Part shown: in pieces, positions 36,716-47,176 of the stretch
Layout: the number at the start of each line of letters is the position of its first letter
Numbering within the stretch: position 1 is the stretch's first letter
Source of the DNA: Oryzias latipes
Lineage: Eukaryota > Chordata > Actinopteri > Beloniformes > Adrianichthyidae
NCBI RefSeq assembly: GCF_002234675.1
Contig: NC_019881.2
Location: forward strand, 15,609,825 to 15,673,824
DNA length: 64,000 nt
Direction of reading: 5' to 3'
Notes under the pieces: generated by a model
Databases searched by the model: none
Told to the model about the DNA's origin: nothing
What the model saw: the letters and a program-made list of their open reading frames with translations, nothing else
Made by a program: the position numbers and the translations under genes

Positions 36716-37183
36716 CTAGACGAGGTCGAAAGCTTCCTCGAAGTTCCTCTGTTGAAACGCAAGACAGTCATCGAAATCCGAGTCTGACTCCATGCTGTGA
36801 GGAGACAAGCAGTCGCTGTACTTGAGAGCGTTGGTTTTGTGTAAAACAGGCGGAACAACGTCCATTGGACGGTCCAACTGCATGTCTTCGTACACGTTGC
36901 TCATCAGATACTGCGTGGTGTTAGCGGGGGCCATGGCGCCGCTGGGAAGATAGCCGGATAGTCTCGTACACTTGCCCGTCTTGTTTTTGAGCAGGAAAAA
37001 TCCGGCGAGTTCAGCAAGCTGGGCCCGCTTCAAGTCTCTGCGTCGCTGTCTCCGAATGGCCGCCTTACTTGGGAGGCGCTGGGGCTTGAAGGCCTCGTTG
37101 TCCTTCGTGTATAAACTGAAAAGTTTACACTCGTGTTTAGTAGATTGAAGAAAGTCGGTCTTGATAGTTGTTGATGTTTCCAT
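36716..37183 (-). CDS. CCER1/HEXIM-like small intronless protein, 155 aa
   Basis: A single-exon frame of 155 residues if translation starts at the Met at 37183. A Met five codons earlier (37198) and a longer frame to 37312 are possible, but the longer N-terminus is hydrophobic and looks like untranslated leader. Visible parts are a basic arginine-rich patch at residues 44-53 (RRQRRRDLKR), the signature NTTQYLM at 88-94, YEDM at 98-101, and an acidic SDSDFDD cluster at 133-139 near the C-terminus. The NTTQ-x-x-M...YEDM pair is shared with mammalian CCER1. A looser version, NTTQFLM behind a basic region, occurs in HEXIM proteins, where it binds P-TEFb. The protein lacks the long glutamate-rich tail of CCER1. 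A nuclear role is only inferred from the basic patch. A minus-strand AATAAA lies about 580 bases downstream. Confidence 0.6.
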   Translation of the reverse strand: METSTTIKTDFLQSTKHECKLFSLYTKDNEAFKPQRLPSKAAIRRQRRRDLKRAQLAELAGFFLLKNKTGKCTRLSGYLPSGAMAPANTTQYLMSNVYEDMQLDRPMDVVPPVLHKTNALKYSDCLSPHSMESDSDFDDCLAFQQRNFEEAFDLV

Positions 37184-37560
37184 GTTTTTTCTGCACATGC
37201 CCACCAGTTTTCGTCGGAAATCTGACGAGAAAAGTATCCCGAGATGACTCGACAAACTTCGTTGTTCGGTAAAAAAAATATTGATCAGAAGCAAAAAAAC
37301 AGAATCTTCCACTTTTGTAAAAAAGGAAACAACTACTACTACCTTTTAAAAAAAAAACAATAAATCGACTAAAAGTCTCCAAAAACAAAGAAGTACGCCG
37401 TAAAAGCACGACGACCTGCCTTCGACTATCGCCACAGAAAATATGTCGTTCAACGTACCACTCACGTCTTTGAACCACCCAAAAAATACCCACAATTCTT
37501 TGTTTCAAGGTGGAATCATTGTGAGTGTAATACTGTTCTTACTGCCCCCTAGCGTTGTGG
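37184..37560 (-). promoter_or_regulatory. Presumed 5' UTR and promoter region of the CCER1-like gene
   Basis: This lies directly upstream of the start codon and is richer in CpG than its surroundings. I see no convincing TATA box. The assignment is by position. Confidence 0.3.
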
Positions 37561-37619
37561 AGTGAGAATAAAAAAGAGCCAAACTGAGAGTAAAATAACA
37601 AAAGGCCGGGATGATAATT

Positions 37620-38578
37620 TCACCCCCAAATACTTTATTTAAAATGTCAGCTACAATATAAAATATCAAATTGCGCTGTACATTAATAGAAACATATAAA
37701 CAGGGGAAAAAAAAACAATAAAAGAGTAAGTGGGGTAGGATTGATTAAATAAAAGTACAGAGTATAAATGTATACAATATTTGAAAAAACATTACAAATA
37801 TAAAATGTTCAACAATTTTATGTTAGGAAGAAATTTCAGAACATTTGAAAGATTTTTGGTTTTCTTAAAAGATAAATAATTCAAAATATTCTCTGACATA
37901 AACCAAGAAACAGAAAAAAAGAAAATAATTTTTTTAGTATAAAATACACTTGTGAATATAAAGAAGTTGCAAGGAGTAGGAGTAAGTTTATTCAAAAAAT
38001 TCAAATGGCATATTCTTACGTTGATGGAAGCCAAACAATACTCAGGCACAGAAAAGGAGATTTCACAAACAAAAGGAATTTAAAAAATATCTGCCCAAAA
38101 GATTGAGAAAGGGGGCAAGGCCAGATAAATAACAAAATAAATAAATACAACTAAAAGAGTATCCGTTTCAGGTGAAAGTTTACAAAAAGGTACACATTCT
38201 GTCCATTGGGTTTAAATGATCCTAAATAAGTCTGTGCAGGGTAAAATCCAAGGCCAGCATGATGGGAAAACACAAGACAAAATAAAACTCGATCTGATCA
38301 GAACCGGATTACAAAAACTATGTAAAACTATAAAATTAATGAACTCAGTAGGGATTGGATTATATAAAGTCTCTTCTTCCCGCTCATTTTTAAGCAATAA
38401 ATCATGCTCTACATGACATTAGTAAATGATCACCATATTTAATTAAGAAAATGTGACTTAAGTGTGTCTTTGTTTGTGTTTTTTCATCGACGCATTTCAT
38501 CATTTCTGAATTGAGTTTGATAAATGTGTGTGTTTTTCTTGTATTGTCTACAATTAACGCTTGAAATAAACAAATCAA

Positions 38579-38609
<31 letters not shown>
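37620..38609 (+). mobile_element. Retroposed segment with a 30-base poly(A) tail, likely L1-type LINE 3' end
   Basis: It ends with ttgaaataaacaaatcaaat followed by 30 A (38580-38609), with AATAAA close to the tail. Short AT-rich open frames inside are not recognisable. The 5' boundary is a guess. Confidence 0.45.
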
Positions 38610-39000
38610 CACGGACACAGATTAATTTAAGTACTTTGCCTCTTTGCCACTAGATGGCGCACTCTTACACTCGTTCTGCCCTCATGACCTTCCACAGAAG
38701 CATAGATTGTTTCTGAAGAGGGCAGCGTTCAGATGATAGGGCTCTTCTTATGTTACCAGTACAGATTCTCTCTTGTTGGTGTCTCTTTCACAGAAGGACC
38801 CTCATGGTTTCTGAGTGTCTCTGAACATCCCTCTTTCAGCATGTTGGCCTGCATGTTGTCTTTGAAGAGATAATAGCACCACTTTCAATCACTGTTTTTC
38901 CTTTAAACACTTTAACTTTAGGTTAAAGTGACAAAACAATGACAAAATACTTATCATAAATGAGTCTGCATGTATCCCTCATTTGTGATACTTACTGTAA
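38610..39000. other. No gene seen
   Basis: Contains ccactagatggcgcactctt near 38648, which resembles a CTCF-type core (CTAGATGGCGC). This is suggestive only. Confidence 0.4.
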
Positions 39001-39175
39001 CCCTTGTGCTATCCTAGGCATAGATAGGCAGTGCGCTGAACCCTTTTTCTTCAATGATTTGTGATCTTCACAGGTGTCCGTGGATTACATGAAATCTTAC
39101 CACCTTTATCCACCTTTGTCATGGTAGGGAGAACACGTCAATGTAAAGGTGGGGTCATCTAAGATAGCACAAAGG
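39001..39175 (+). mobile_element. TTAA MITE, copy C
   Basis: Same family. The stretch around the tctagaccc motif is shortened, and both flanking TTAA sites are degraded (gtaa, ataa). Confidence 0.8.
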
Positions 39176-39411
39176 ATAAATGAGGAATACATGCATCAAA
39201 AATGTAGATGTAGTTTTAGTTCTGAAAAGTTTCAGATTGTAAAAGGCAAATTGCAAAAGTTGCAAGAATAACAGTTTAAGAGGTATCTTTTCAGATTCAA
39301 GATTTCCAACAGAATTATAGCTTTATATATATGTCTTATTAGAATATTAGAAACTATAACTTTTACTTGACTTTAAAGCATTTACTGTAGCAGAAGCTTA
39401 AATAAAAACAC

Positions 39412-39413
<2 letters not shown>

Positions 39414-39495
<82 letters not shown>
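39414..39495. repeat. (TA)n microsatellite
   Basis: About 82 bases of uninterrupted TA. Confidence 0.97.
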
Positions 39496-39499
<4 letters not shown>

Positions 39500-40039
39500 T
39501 TTTTTTTTTGCAGAATGTGATGTTTTCTCAAATGGCTGCCAGTCCATCATAGGGAAACAAAGAATTAAACATCTAGACTCATAGTGAAAAAGTCTCTTTT
39601 TAACTTTAGTGATACTAAATACCTCTTACCAGAGTGTGGTAAAAGTCTGACTCCCACACATCCGTTCCTGCTGAAACAGAAACTTAAAGGACTGCCTGGG
39701 TGTTTTTCACATAGAACTGAATTAAAAAAATCCTCCCTAAAATATCACGTTAACATTATCAGAGCTGTAAATATTTCACTTACCTTTTCCTGAGAATTGG
39801 GAAACAAGAAAAAAACATTTTTAGGTCAATGAGGGAGTCAGTTTTAGGAACATGCAGTACAAAAAAAATGACTTATTTTTAAAGGTCTATTTGACAGCTT
39901 GATTGTTTAGAAAACTACAGTTGAAGAAGTTCTGCTCAGGTTTTTGTGGAACGCATGTATATATTTTTACATGGATAACTTTTATATTAATGAATTGATG
40001 ATAATGACATCGAAGGCCCAAAAATACACTCTTAACTTT
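39496..40039. other. Flank of the LINE tandem; no gene seen
   Basis: Sequence between a TA microsatellite and the 3' end of the LINE. I see no coding signal. The last bases before the insertion (cttaacttt) are not repeated at the far side of the tandem. Confidence 0.5.
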
Positions 40040-43000
40040 CTTGTACATGAAACATCTCATGGATGCACTGGGACGCATCCTCAGTGATGTATCCTGAGGT
40101 CATCGGGTGTTTCGGGTCTCACAACATCATACACCCTCACCCAGGCGACCCAGCCGGGGTTGATCAGACCCCGACTTGCGTCCCAGCAGCAGACCACGGA
40201 TCAGCCCTCTTCATCCACAGCCACCTCGTGGCCTTCTCTGCGGCTTCGCACACAGATTGAATGGCCCTCTTTTTGGCCGCCCCTGTGATACCTAAACGGC
40301 AGAGGACTTTACAAAGGGAACGTCCCGCAAAGCCTCTACAGCCAACTTCTACAGGCTCATAGAATGTTTTCCAGCCTCTTTCCCTGCACCCCTCAACCAG
40401 TTCCTGGTACTTAGAGCGTTTCCTCTCGTTTGCTTCCTCCATACGCTCTTCCCAGGGCACCGTGAGTTCCAGCATGATCAGATGTTTTGAAGTCTCCGAG
40501 ATTAATAACATATCTGGGCGGAGATTTGTTCTCACAATGTGCTGAGGGAACCTTAGCTGTTTTTCTAGGTCAACCTGCAGCTGCCAGTCCAAGGCTCTGT
40601 GGAGAAGGCTTGTCGGTAATTGTTTTCGCACATGAGGTTTTTCCCCAGCTTTGATGAAGGGTACTGCCTTCTTTGGAGCGCGCTGGTTTTTGCTGGCTTT
40701 TATGGCTGAGGCTAAACTCTCAGCAAGTGCTTTAAGCACCTGGTCATGGCGCCAGCGGTAGCGACCATCAGCCAGAGCCCTTGGGCAGCTGCTAAGGAGA
40801 TGTTCTAATGAGCCCCTCCCAGAGCAAAGGAGGCAGGATGGCATTTCACTCTTTCCCCAGACATGGAGGTTTGCTGGGCTTGGCAGGACATCATAGACAG
40901 CTTGTACCAGGAAACGGACCCGATGGAAGTCTGCCTGCAAGATGTCTGCCCAGCTAATCCTGCGCTGCAGTGTACTCTCCCACCTAGTCCATGCTCCCTG
41001 CTGCCGAAGACCCGTCAACCTGCTCGCTCGCTCTTCCTCCACACCTGCTCTGACCTCTTCTTGGAGTAGACGGTGTCTTTCCTTGCCATGGGCCTGGCTG
41101 ACCACAGTCTTTGGGAGGTAGCCCAAGCCCGCTCTGCCTGTTGCCACGGTGCCCACCAGTGCCTTTTGTCTCAGACGTGACTCTGCCTCCTCCACTGCTT
41201 TTCCAGCCTTCCATTTTCTTCCTGTCCTCACTTCAATGCCCGCTGCTGACACCTTGCCATCTCTGGAGTCTCTATAATGTAGGACTTCCCTGGTGCGTAC
41301 CACCATAAATTCTTCTGTGAGGCCACTGAAGGGCAATTGCAGGACATTACTTGTCCCATACAACGCCGAGCTGGTAAGACACCGTGGAAGGCCCAGCCAC
41401 CTCCGAAGAAAGCCACTGATCTTCTTTTCTAGGGACTCTACTGTTGTCATTGGGACTGCATAGACCAGCAAGGGCCACAAGACTCTAGGCAGGATGGAAT
41501 GCTGATAGATCCAAGCTTTAAATCTACCCGGCAGACCAGACTTGTCTACCTTAGTGAGCCATACTCCAAGTTCTTTGTTGGACTTCTGGATGGCAGCAGC
41601 ATCTTTTAGGCTTGAGTCGAAAAACTTCCCCAAACTCTTAACTGGTTGTTCAGTGATGGTCGGGATGGCCGTCCCTGAGATGGAAAACCGGAACTTGTCA
41701 ACCACTTTCCCCCTCTTCAGCACCATGGACCTTGACTTTGAAGGCTTAAAACTCATCCTTGCCCAGGTGATGAGTTTCTCCAGACCTTTTAAGATCCACC
41801 TGCTCCCTGGGACCGATGACGTTGTGATGGTAAGGTCATCCATATAGGCTCTTATGGGGGGCTGTCGTACACCTGACTTGGTTAGGGGCCCTCTGCATTC
41901 CACCTCAGCTGCCTTAACCACCATGTTCATGGCAAGAGCGAAAAGGATAACAGAGATGGTACAGCCTGTGATTATTCCTTTCCCAATTCGATGCCAGTCA
42001 GATTTTCCTGAACCAGAAGTGACCCGCATCCTGAAGTTATTGTAATAATCCACGATCAGGTCCTTGATCTTACTGGGAACATGATGGAGGTGTAAGGCGA
42101 GCTCAACCAGCTTGTGTGGAATTGATCCATAGGCATTGGCCAGGTCCAACCACAAAACAGCTAGGTCACCTTTGTTCTCATGTGCCTCTCTGATGAGTTG
42201 TGTAACTACACCAGTATGCTCCAAGCAGCCGGGTGCTCCAGGAATCCCCCCCTTCTGCACCGAAGGGTCGATGTAGTCATTTTTGAGGAGGAACTCTGTC
42301 AGTCTGCGTGAAACGATGCTGAAAAACACCTTCCCTTCAACACTCAGCAACGAAATGGTTCGAAACTGGTTGATGTTTTTCAAGTTCTCCTCTTTGGGGA
42401 TCCACACTCCCTCAGCCCACCTCCACTGGTCAGGAACTCTTCCTCTCCGCCAAATCACCCTTAGGATCTTCCACAGGTGTCTGAGAAGTTGTGGACAGCG
42501 TTTATATGCTACGTAAGGTACACCACTGGGGCCTGGGGTAGATGCCGAGCGAGCTGCCTTGATGATCTCCTCAACCTCCTTCAGGCTTGGCTCCTTCAGA
42601 TTGAACTCAATTGTAGGTGGGGCTGGCTTAATTAGAGCTTTGTTGGGCTCCAGTTCTTGCTCTCTCAGGGGATCACTCAATGTGTCCTGGAGGAATTGGT
42701 TCACTTCCTCTGTTGAGCACTCAAGCTGACCACTGCGCTTGTCCCCAAGCAGTTTCTTTGTGAAGCCGAAGGGATTGGCGATGAAGGCTGCACGCTTCCT
42801 GGCTCTCTCTCTACCCCGTCTCCGGTGCCACTCAGCTCTGCGTAGGCTCGTCAGCTGCTTTCGCAGGATGTTTTTCAGCTCTGATAATGATTGTTTTTCC
42901 TCCTCAGTAGCTTTCTTGTGGTGTTTCTTGAGGGTGCGCAGCTCCTGACGCAGGTGATGTATCTTAGTAGCCCTGCGGTTCCTGGTGTAGGGGGTATGCT

Positions 43001-43673
43001 TGGTCTGTCCTTTCTCTATGTGGCCAAATCTCTCTGAAGCATAGCTAACTATGATGGTAGTCATCGTTTGGAGTCGGCTCTCAGCATCTCCTTTGGCTGC
43101 GGCTTGGATGATGTTGGACACATCCTCATCAAACTGGCGCCACTCACTCAGTTTTTTGGCTGGGGGCCACTTAATCCGCTGCTGCAGAACTACTCTGCTG
43201 GGGTTGGGAGGCTTTGGTACGTGGAGGGACTGGGCTCTGTGGGTTGCCTCCTGGCCGGGCTCCTCCTGCGTCTCACCAGGTTCAAGACCTGTGCGTTGCA
43301 CCTCACTTTCCCGCTCCAAGCATTTCATTCTGGCCTGATGGATTTTTAGGCCTCGATGATTCTTGCACAGCTTTCCGCAAATACATATCACGTTTGTCGT
43401 TTGTCCGTTTGCATGAGTTCTTAACCTTAGGTCCGTCCGGATGGAGATCTCATCCTCCCCCCCTCTCGGGATCTCCTGGGGGTATCTTTCTGTAGGGCTT
43501 TCCGTAGCTTGTTTGGGTTCTCTCTCACGAAAGACACAGGCTGGGGTGCTAACCCATACTGTCCCGGGTGCCGTCTTTCCGAGCTGTCAACTGTCTCTCC
43601 AGTAGTCCACCAAACTGTTCTTGGTTGTCAACTAGTCTATTCCTAGGAGTCACTGGCTACGCCAGAACATAAA
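40040..43673 (-). mobile_element. Full-length R2-group non-LTR element, 3,634 bp
   Basis: The limits come from comparison with the adjoining second copy. Both share the same 3' end (plus-strand left edges at 40040 and 43674), so one complete unit is 3,634 bp. The 5' UTR is about 85-280 bases depending on the start codon, and the 3' UTR is about 124 bases. The element ends in ATGTTTCATGTACAAG with no poly(A), as in several R2-group families whose 3' UTR is recognised by structure. A stem (GGATGC/GCATCC, 8-base loop) sits near the 3' end at 40060-40079. No clear target-site duplication is visible. Confidence 0.85.
40164..43391 (-). CDS. Intact ORF of an R2-group (restriction-enzyme-like endonuclease) non-LTR retrotransposon
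   Basis: The frame runs 1,075 codons from a GTG at 43389-43391. It codes for a zinc-binding, reverse transcriptase and endonuclease protein that inserts by target-primed reverse transcription. Residue numbers below count from that GTG. There is an N-terminal CCHC finger (C3, C5, H18, C24). The reverse transcriptase spans about 285-620: TPGPSGVPY, the motif A stretch LWLDLANAYGS with Asp416, motif B GIITGCTISV, and YMDD at 516-519. A second knuckle follows (C853, C856, H864, C869). The PD-(D/E)XK-type nuclease has RPDM at 958-961, Glu975 and Lys994-Tyr995. No stop or frameshift interrupts it. The frame stays open upstream to 43586, adding 65 codons with no ATG; the first in-frame ATG is codon 22. 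Start choice is therefore unresolved. The clade (R2, NeSL or Hero) is not settled by eye. Confidence 0.92.
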   Translation of the reverse strand: MICICGKLCKNHRGLKIHQARMKCLERESEVQRTGLEPGETQEEPGQEATHRAQSLHVPKPPNPSRVVLQQRIKWPPAKKLSEWRQFDEDVSNIIQAAAKGDAESRLQTMTTIIVSYASERFGHIEKGQTKHTPYTRNRRATKIHHLRQELRTLKKHHKKATEEEKQSLSELKNILRKQLTSLRRAEWHRRRGRERARKRAAFIANPFGFTKKLLGDKRSGQLECSTEEVNQFLQDTLSDPLREQELEPNKALIKPAPPTIEFNLKEPSLKEVEEIIKAARSASTPGPSGVPYVAYKRCPQLLRHLWKILRVIWRRGRVPDQWRWAEGVWIPKEENLKNINQFRTISLLSVEGKVFFSIVSRRLTEFLLKNDYIDPSVQKGGIPGAPGCLEHTGVVTQLIREAHENKGDLAVLWLDLANAYGSIPHKLVELALHLHHVPSKIKDLIVDYYNNFRMRVTSGSGKSDWHRIGKGIITGCTISVILFALAMNMVVKAAEVECRGPLTKSGVRQPPIRAYMDDLTITTSSVPGSRWILKGLEKLITWARMSFKPSKSRSMVLKRGKVVDKFRFSISGTAIPTITEQPVKSLGKFFDSSLKDAAAIQKSNKELGVWLTKVDKSGLPGRFKAWIYQHSILPRVLWPLLVYAVPMTTVESLEKKISGFLRRWLGLPRCLTSSALYGTSNVLQLPFSGLTEEFMVVRTREVLHYRDSRDGKVSAAGIEVRTGRKWKAGKAVEEAESRLRQKALVGTVATGRAGLGYLPKTVVSQAHGKERHRLLQEEVRAGVEEERASRLTGLRQQGAWTRWESTLQRRISWADILQADFHRVRFLVQAVYDVLPSPANLHVWGKSEMPSCLLCSGRGSLEHLLSSCPRALADGRYRWRHDQVLKALAESLASAIKASKNQRAPKKAVPFIKAGEKPHVRKQLPTSLLHRALDWQLQVDLEKQLRFPQHIVRTNLRPDMLLISETSKHLIMLELTVPWEERMEEANERKRSKYQELVEGCRERGWKTFYEPVEVGCRGFAGRSLCKVLCRLGITGAAKKRAIQSVCEAAEKATRWLWMKRADPWSAAGTQVGV

Positions 43674-44774
43674 CTTGTACATGAAACATCTCATGGATGC
43701 ACTGGGACGCATCCTCAGTGATGTATCCTGAGGTCATCGGGTGTTTCGGGTCTCACAACATCATACACCCTCACCCAGGCGACCCAGCCGGGGTTGATCA
43801 GACCCCGACTTGCGTCCCAGCAGCAGACCACGGATCAGCCCTCTTCATCCACAGCCACCTCGTGGCCTTCTCTGCGGCTTCGCACACAGATTGAATGGCC
43901 CTCTTTTTGGCCGCCCCTGTGATACCTAAACGGCAGAGGACTTTACAAAGGGAACGTCCCGCAAAGCCTCTACAGCCAACTTCTACAGGCTCATAGAATG
44001 TTTTCCAGCCTCTTTCCCTGCACCCCTCAACCAGTTCCTGGTACTTAGCGCGTTTCCTCTCGTTTGCTTCCTCCATACGCTCTTCCCAGGGCACCGTGAG
44101 TTCCAGCATGATCAGATGTTTTGAAGTCTCCGAGATTAATAACATATCTGGGCGGAGATTTGTTCTCACAATGTGCTGAGGGAACCTTAGCTGTTTTTCT
44201 AGGTCAACCTGCAGCTGCCAGTCCAAGGCTCTGTGGAGAAGGCTTGTCGGTAATTGTTTTCGCACATGAGGTTTTTCCCCAGCTTTGATGAAGGGTACTG
44301 CCTTCTTTGGAGCGCGCTGGTTTTTGCTGGCTTTTATGGCTGAGGCTAAACTCTCAGCAAGTGCTTTAAGCACCTGGTCATGGCGCCAGCGGTAGCGACC
44401 ATCAGCCAGAGCCCTTGGGCAGCTGCTAAGGAGATGTTCTAATGAGCCCCTCCCAGAGCAAAGGAGGCAGGATGGCATTTCACTCTTTCCCCAGACATGG
44501 AGGTTTGCTGGGCTTGGCAGGACATCATAGACAGCTTGTACCAGGAAACGGACCCGATGGAAGTCTGCCTGCAAGATGTCTGCCCAGCTAATCCTGCGCT
44601 GCAGTGTACTCTCCCACCTAGTCCATGCTCCCTGCTGCCGAAGACCCGTCAACCTGCTCGCTCGCTCTTCCTCCACACCTGCTCTGACCTCTTCTTGGAG
44701 TAGACGGTGTCTTTCCTTGCCATGGGCCTGGCTGACCACAGTCTTTGGGAGGTAGCCCAAGCCCGCTCTGCCTG
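43674..44774 (-). pseudogene. 5'-truncated second copy of the R2-group element, head to tail
   Basis: This 1,101-bp segment repeats 40040-41140 at an exact offset of 3,634 bases. It retains the 3' UTR and codons from about residue 752 to the stop, so it keeps the zinc knuckle and nuclease but has no reverse transcriptase. The only difference I found between the copies is one base (40415 a, 44049 c), changing Ser993 to Ala. Similarity ends abruptly at 44774. The 320-residue open frame at 43798-44760 begins at an internal codon and is not a true gene. Confidence 0.9.
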
Positions 44775-45139
44775 GTCAGGTTACATAAGTTATTGTTTTG
44801 TTTAGTCCAGTTAAACTTTCATTCTTTTGAAGTACTGCTGTCCTGTATTTTGCTCTATATTTACATTTAACTTTGGCTGAATTTTACTGAAGTTATAGTG
44901 GTTTTTGAATCTAGATGGCTTATTCTGTTTTATATAAGATTTGAAAAGTCTTTTTTTATTTGAAAATCCCAGTTTACTATATGGAATGAAATCAGCATCA
45001 TCTCAAAGTGAATGAGAAACTATGATGCAAATTTGAAAACATTTTAAAGCTTGAAAATACACATTGTACACTTGAAGGAAACATAGAAAATAAAAAAAAA
45101 GTATAGATATATTTATAAATTAAATTAAAATTAAATCAC
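44775..45139. other. Flank of the LINE tandem; no gene seen
   Basis: This is AT-rich sequence beginning at the truncation point of the second LINE copy. I see no coding or repeat signal. Confidence 0.5.
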
Positions 45140-45395
45140 ACCATCTGTCACACACTTAGGTGTGTGAAATTTGTTCTCCGCATTTGACCCATCCCCTGGG
45201 GGAGCAGTGAGCTGCAGACACAGCCGCCGCGCTCGGGAACCATTTGGTGGATGTAACCCCCCAATCCAACCCCTTAATGCTGAGTGTCAAGCAGGGAGAC
45301 ATTGGGTCCCATTTGTAACGTCTTTTGTATGACTCAGCCTGGGTTTGAATCCACAACCTTCCAGTCACAGGGCGGACACTCTAACCACAAGGCCA
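45140..45395 (-). mobile_element. tRNA-derived SINE, second family, minus strand
   Basis: On the minus strand it has an A-box-like start (gccttgtggttagagtgtcc), a B box ggattcaaaccc (45341-45352), and the body tgggtcaaatgcggagaaca shared with the copy at 3.3 kb. Confidence 0.7.
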
Positions 45396-47176
45396 AAATT
45401 AGAAGTGAATACTAGTAGTAAAAATTTACATATTGTGATCTTAAGCTAAAAATTATCCTTGAGGGAGATAAATACAGAATGTTTTTTCTTTTTTTTTTAA
45501 CAAATTTCTCTCTGTGTGTTCTCTTCTCTTTTCTGTGACCCTGGATTAATTGGGATGTGCCTAATGAAGGCTAAAAATATCCTGAAGTAGAGCTAACCGG
45601 ATCTCACTAGACTGCTGTATCTGCATATGCACACACGCAAGAATAAATGGAAGATCACGCTCTTCTTTTCAAAGTTTTTCAAGTGATAATGAAAGAGGAT
45701 GGAGGAGGAGGGGGAGGGGGAGGGTGAATAAAATCCCTCAGCAGTCAGACGCACAAACCCCTGCACAACTATGCACTTGCTGTTTCTAGTTACACCAAGC
45801 TCTACCCACAGAGTTTCCGGCTTCGATAACATGAGTCATTTTACTGTGTGGGTGTCAGACTTTCTCCTTCAACAGCTGGAATTGCATTATCTGCAGAAGT
45901 CACTCAGAGGGGCAGACCAGGTTGGATGGAGAGGAAAAGAAAACAGGCAGTTGTTAAAAAAAGTTCCTCATCAATTGTTCTGCATGAGAAGAGACACATC
46001 CAATCATTATTTTAAAGTGTTTCTGAAAATTGTGTCTATTGAGAAATATTTCCTGGTTTTTGTATTAAACCGTTTCTAGAAATCCCACATCTCTCTCATT
46101 TATTTAACTGTTTCTAGCAGAAAAGCGGACAGATTTGAATCTTTGTGCTAACAAAGGGTGATTTATGGCACATGGTCAAAATGTCTTGGAAGTGCTGCTG
46201 GCCGTCACCATGGTAACTGGTTGTTTTCCAAGTCCCCAAGTTTTAGCATGGAGGAAAATATCTATTCCTTGCTCCTATAAGTCCGACTCTGGTGAAAATC
46301 ATGTTGCTGTTTTTTTAAACATGTTTTTGTGGCATTTTTTTGATCACAGAAGGACATATATAAAGAAAATTAAGCTTAAAATTGCATTTCCAAGTATTTC
46401 TTTATTCAAATGTGTGAATCAGGAGAGATATGAAAAATGCTTGAAAAATATTGCAGTGGTGACTTAGAAACCACAATCCACTTCTTTTGGATGCATCCAC
46501 TTGCTGAAATATAGATCCTTGTACATCTTTGCCACAACTGTGGCAAAGATGTAACTGTGAGGAAACTGATTTTTCTCTTAACAGGACTGTAAAATAGGAA
46601 TATTTTTAGGTTCGTACCCACAGCTTCCTGCACACAGAAACGAATGAATAATGACTCAGAGACAAAACTTAGCTTTGTGGAAGCTTTACTCCGTACAAGA
46701 AGCACAAATTTGTACGAAGGGTTACAGACAGGTGAACAGGCTGCTGCATCCAAAGTCTGAACAGAGAAAGCAGGGAAATGGGCTTGGTATATAAACCCTG
46801 TATATGCATATTCAGAAGATCATCCGATGGACAGTGATGTGAAAATCACACCCACAGGTTGTTGCAGACGAGATGCTCGAAGGTCAGGGAGCTTCAAGTG
46901 TCAGATCTCTCTGAGGTTATCACAGACATTTACAAGAGCACAAACACCAGCACACACAAAAAGGAAAAAGGGAGGATGAGGAATTTTATGAGACAATAGT
47001 CTTGGTTGTGCTTTCTTCAAATGTAATATAATTTTGAGATGATAATACATAATGAATGAAGTTTAACTATTCTGTTTCTAATTATTCTTAACAGTAAGAA
47101 CAAATACTGAGTGTCACAGTATATGTGGAGGCCTGTAAAATGTTACAGTGCAGAAACTGTGATACATCACTTTTAA
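45396..47176. other. No gene seen; contains one strong palindrome
   Basis: Frames at 46165-46467 and 46406-46753 overlap on opposite strands and show no domain. Confidence 0.55.
46522..46553. repeat. Perfect 15-bp-arm palindrome
   Basis: Arms tacatctttgccaca and tgtggcaaagatgta are separated by ac. No surrounding element was recognised. Confidence 0.95.

Noticed and set aside
41542..43495. Several plus-strand frames opposite the R2-group LINE
   Set aside because: They are antisense shadows of a well-supported minus-strand coding region.
43561..43680. HDV-like ribozyme at the 5' end of the R2-group LINE
   Set aside because: I found only short pairings (ctggc/gccag, tgttct/agaaca) and could not build the nested double pseudoknot; the exact 5' end is also unproven.
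43798..44760. 320-codon frame as an independent gene
   Set aside because: It is the 5'-truncated second LINE copy; its first Met is internal to the protein.
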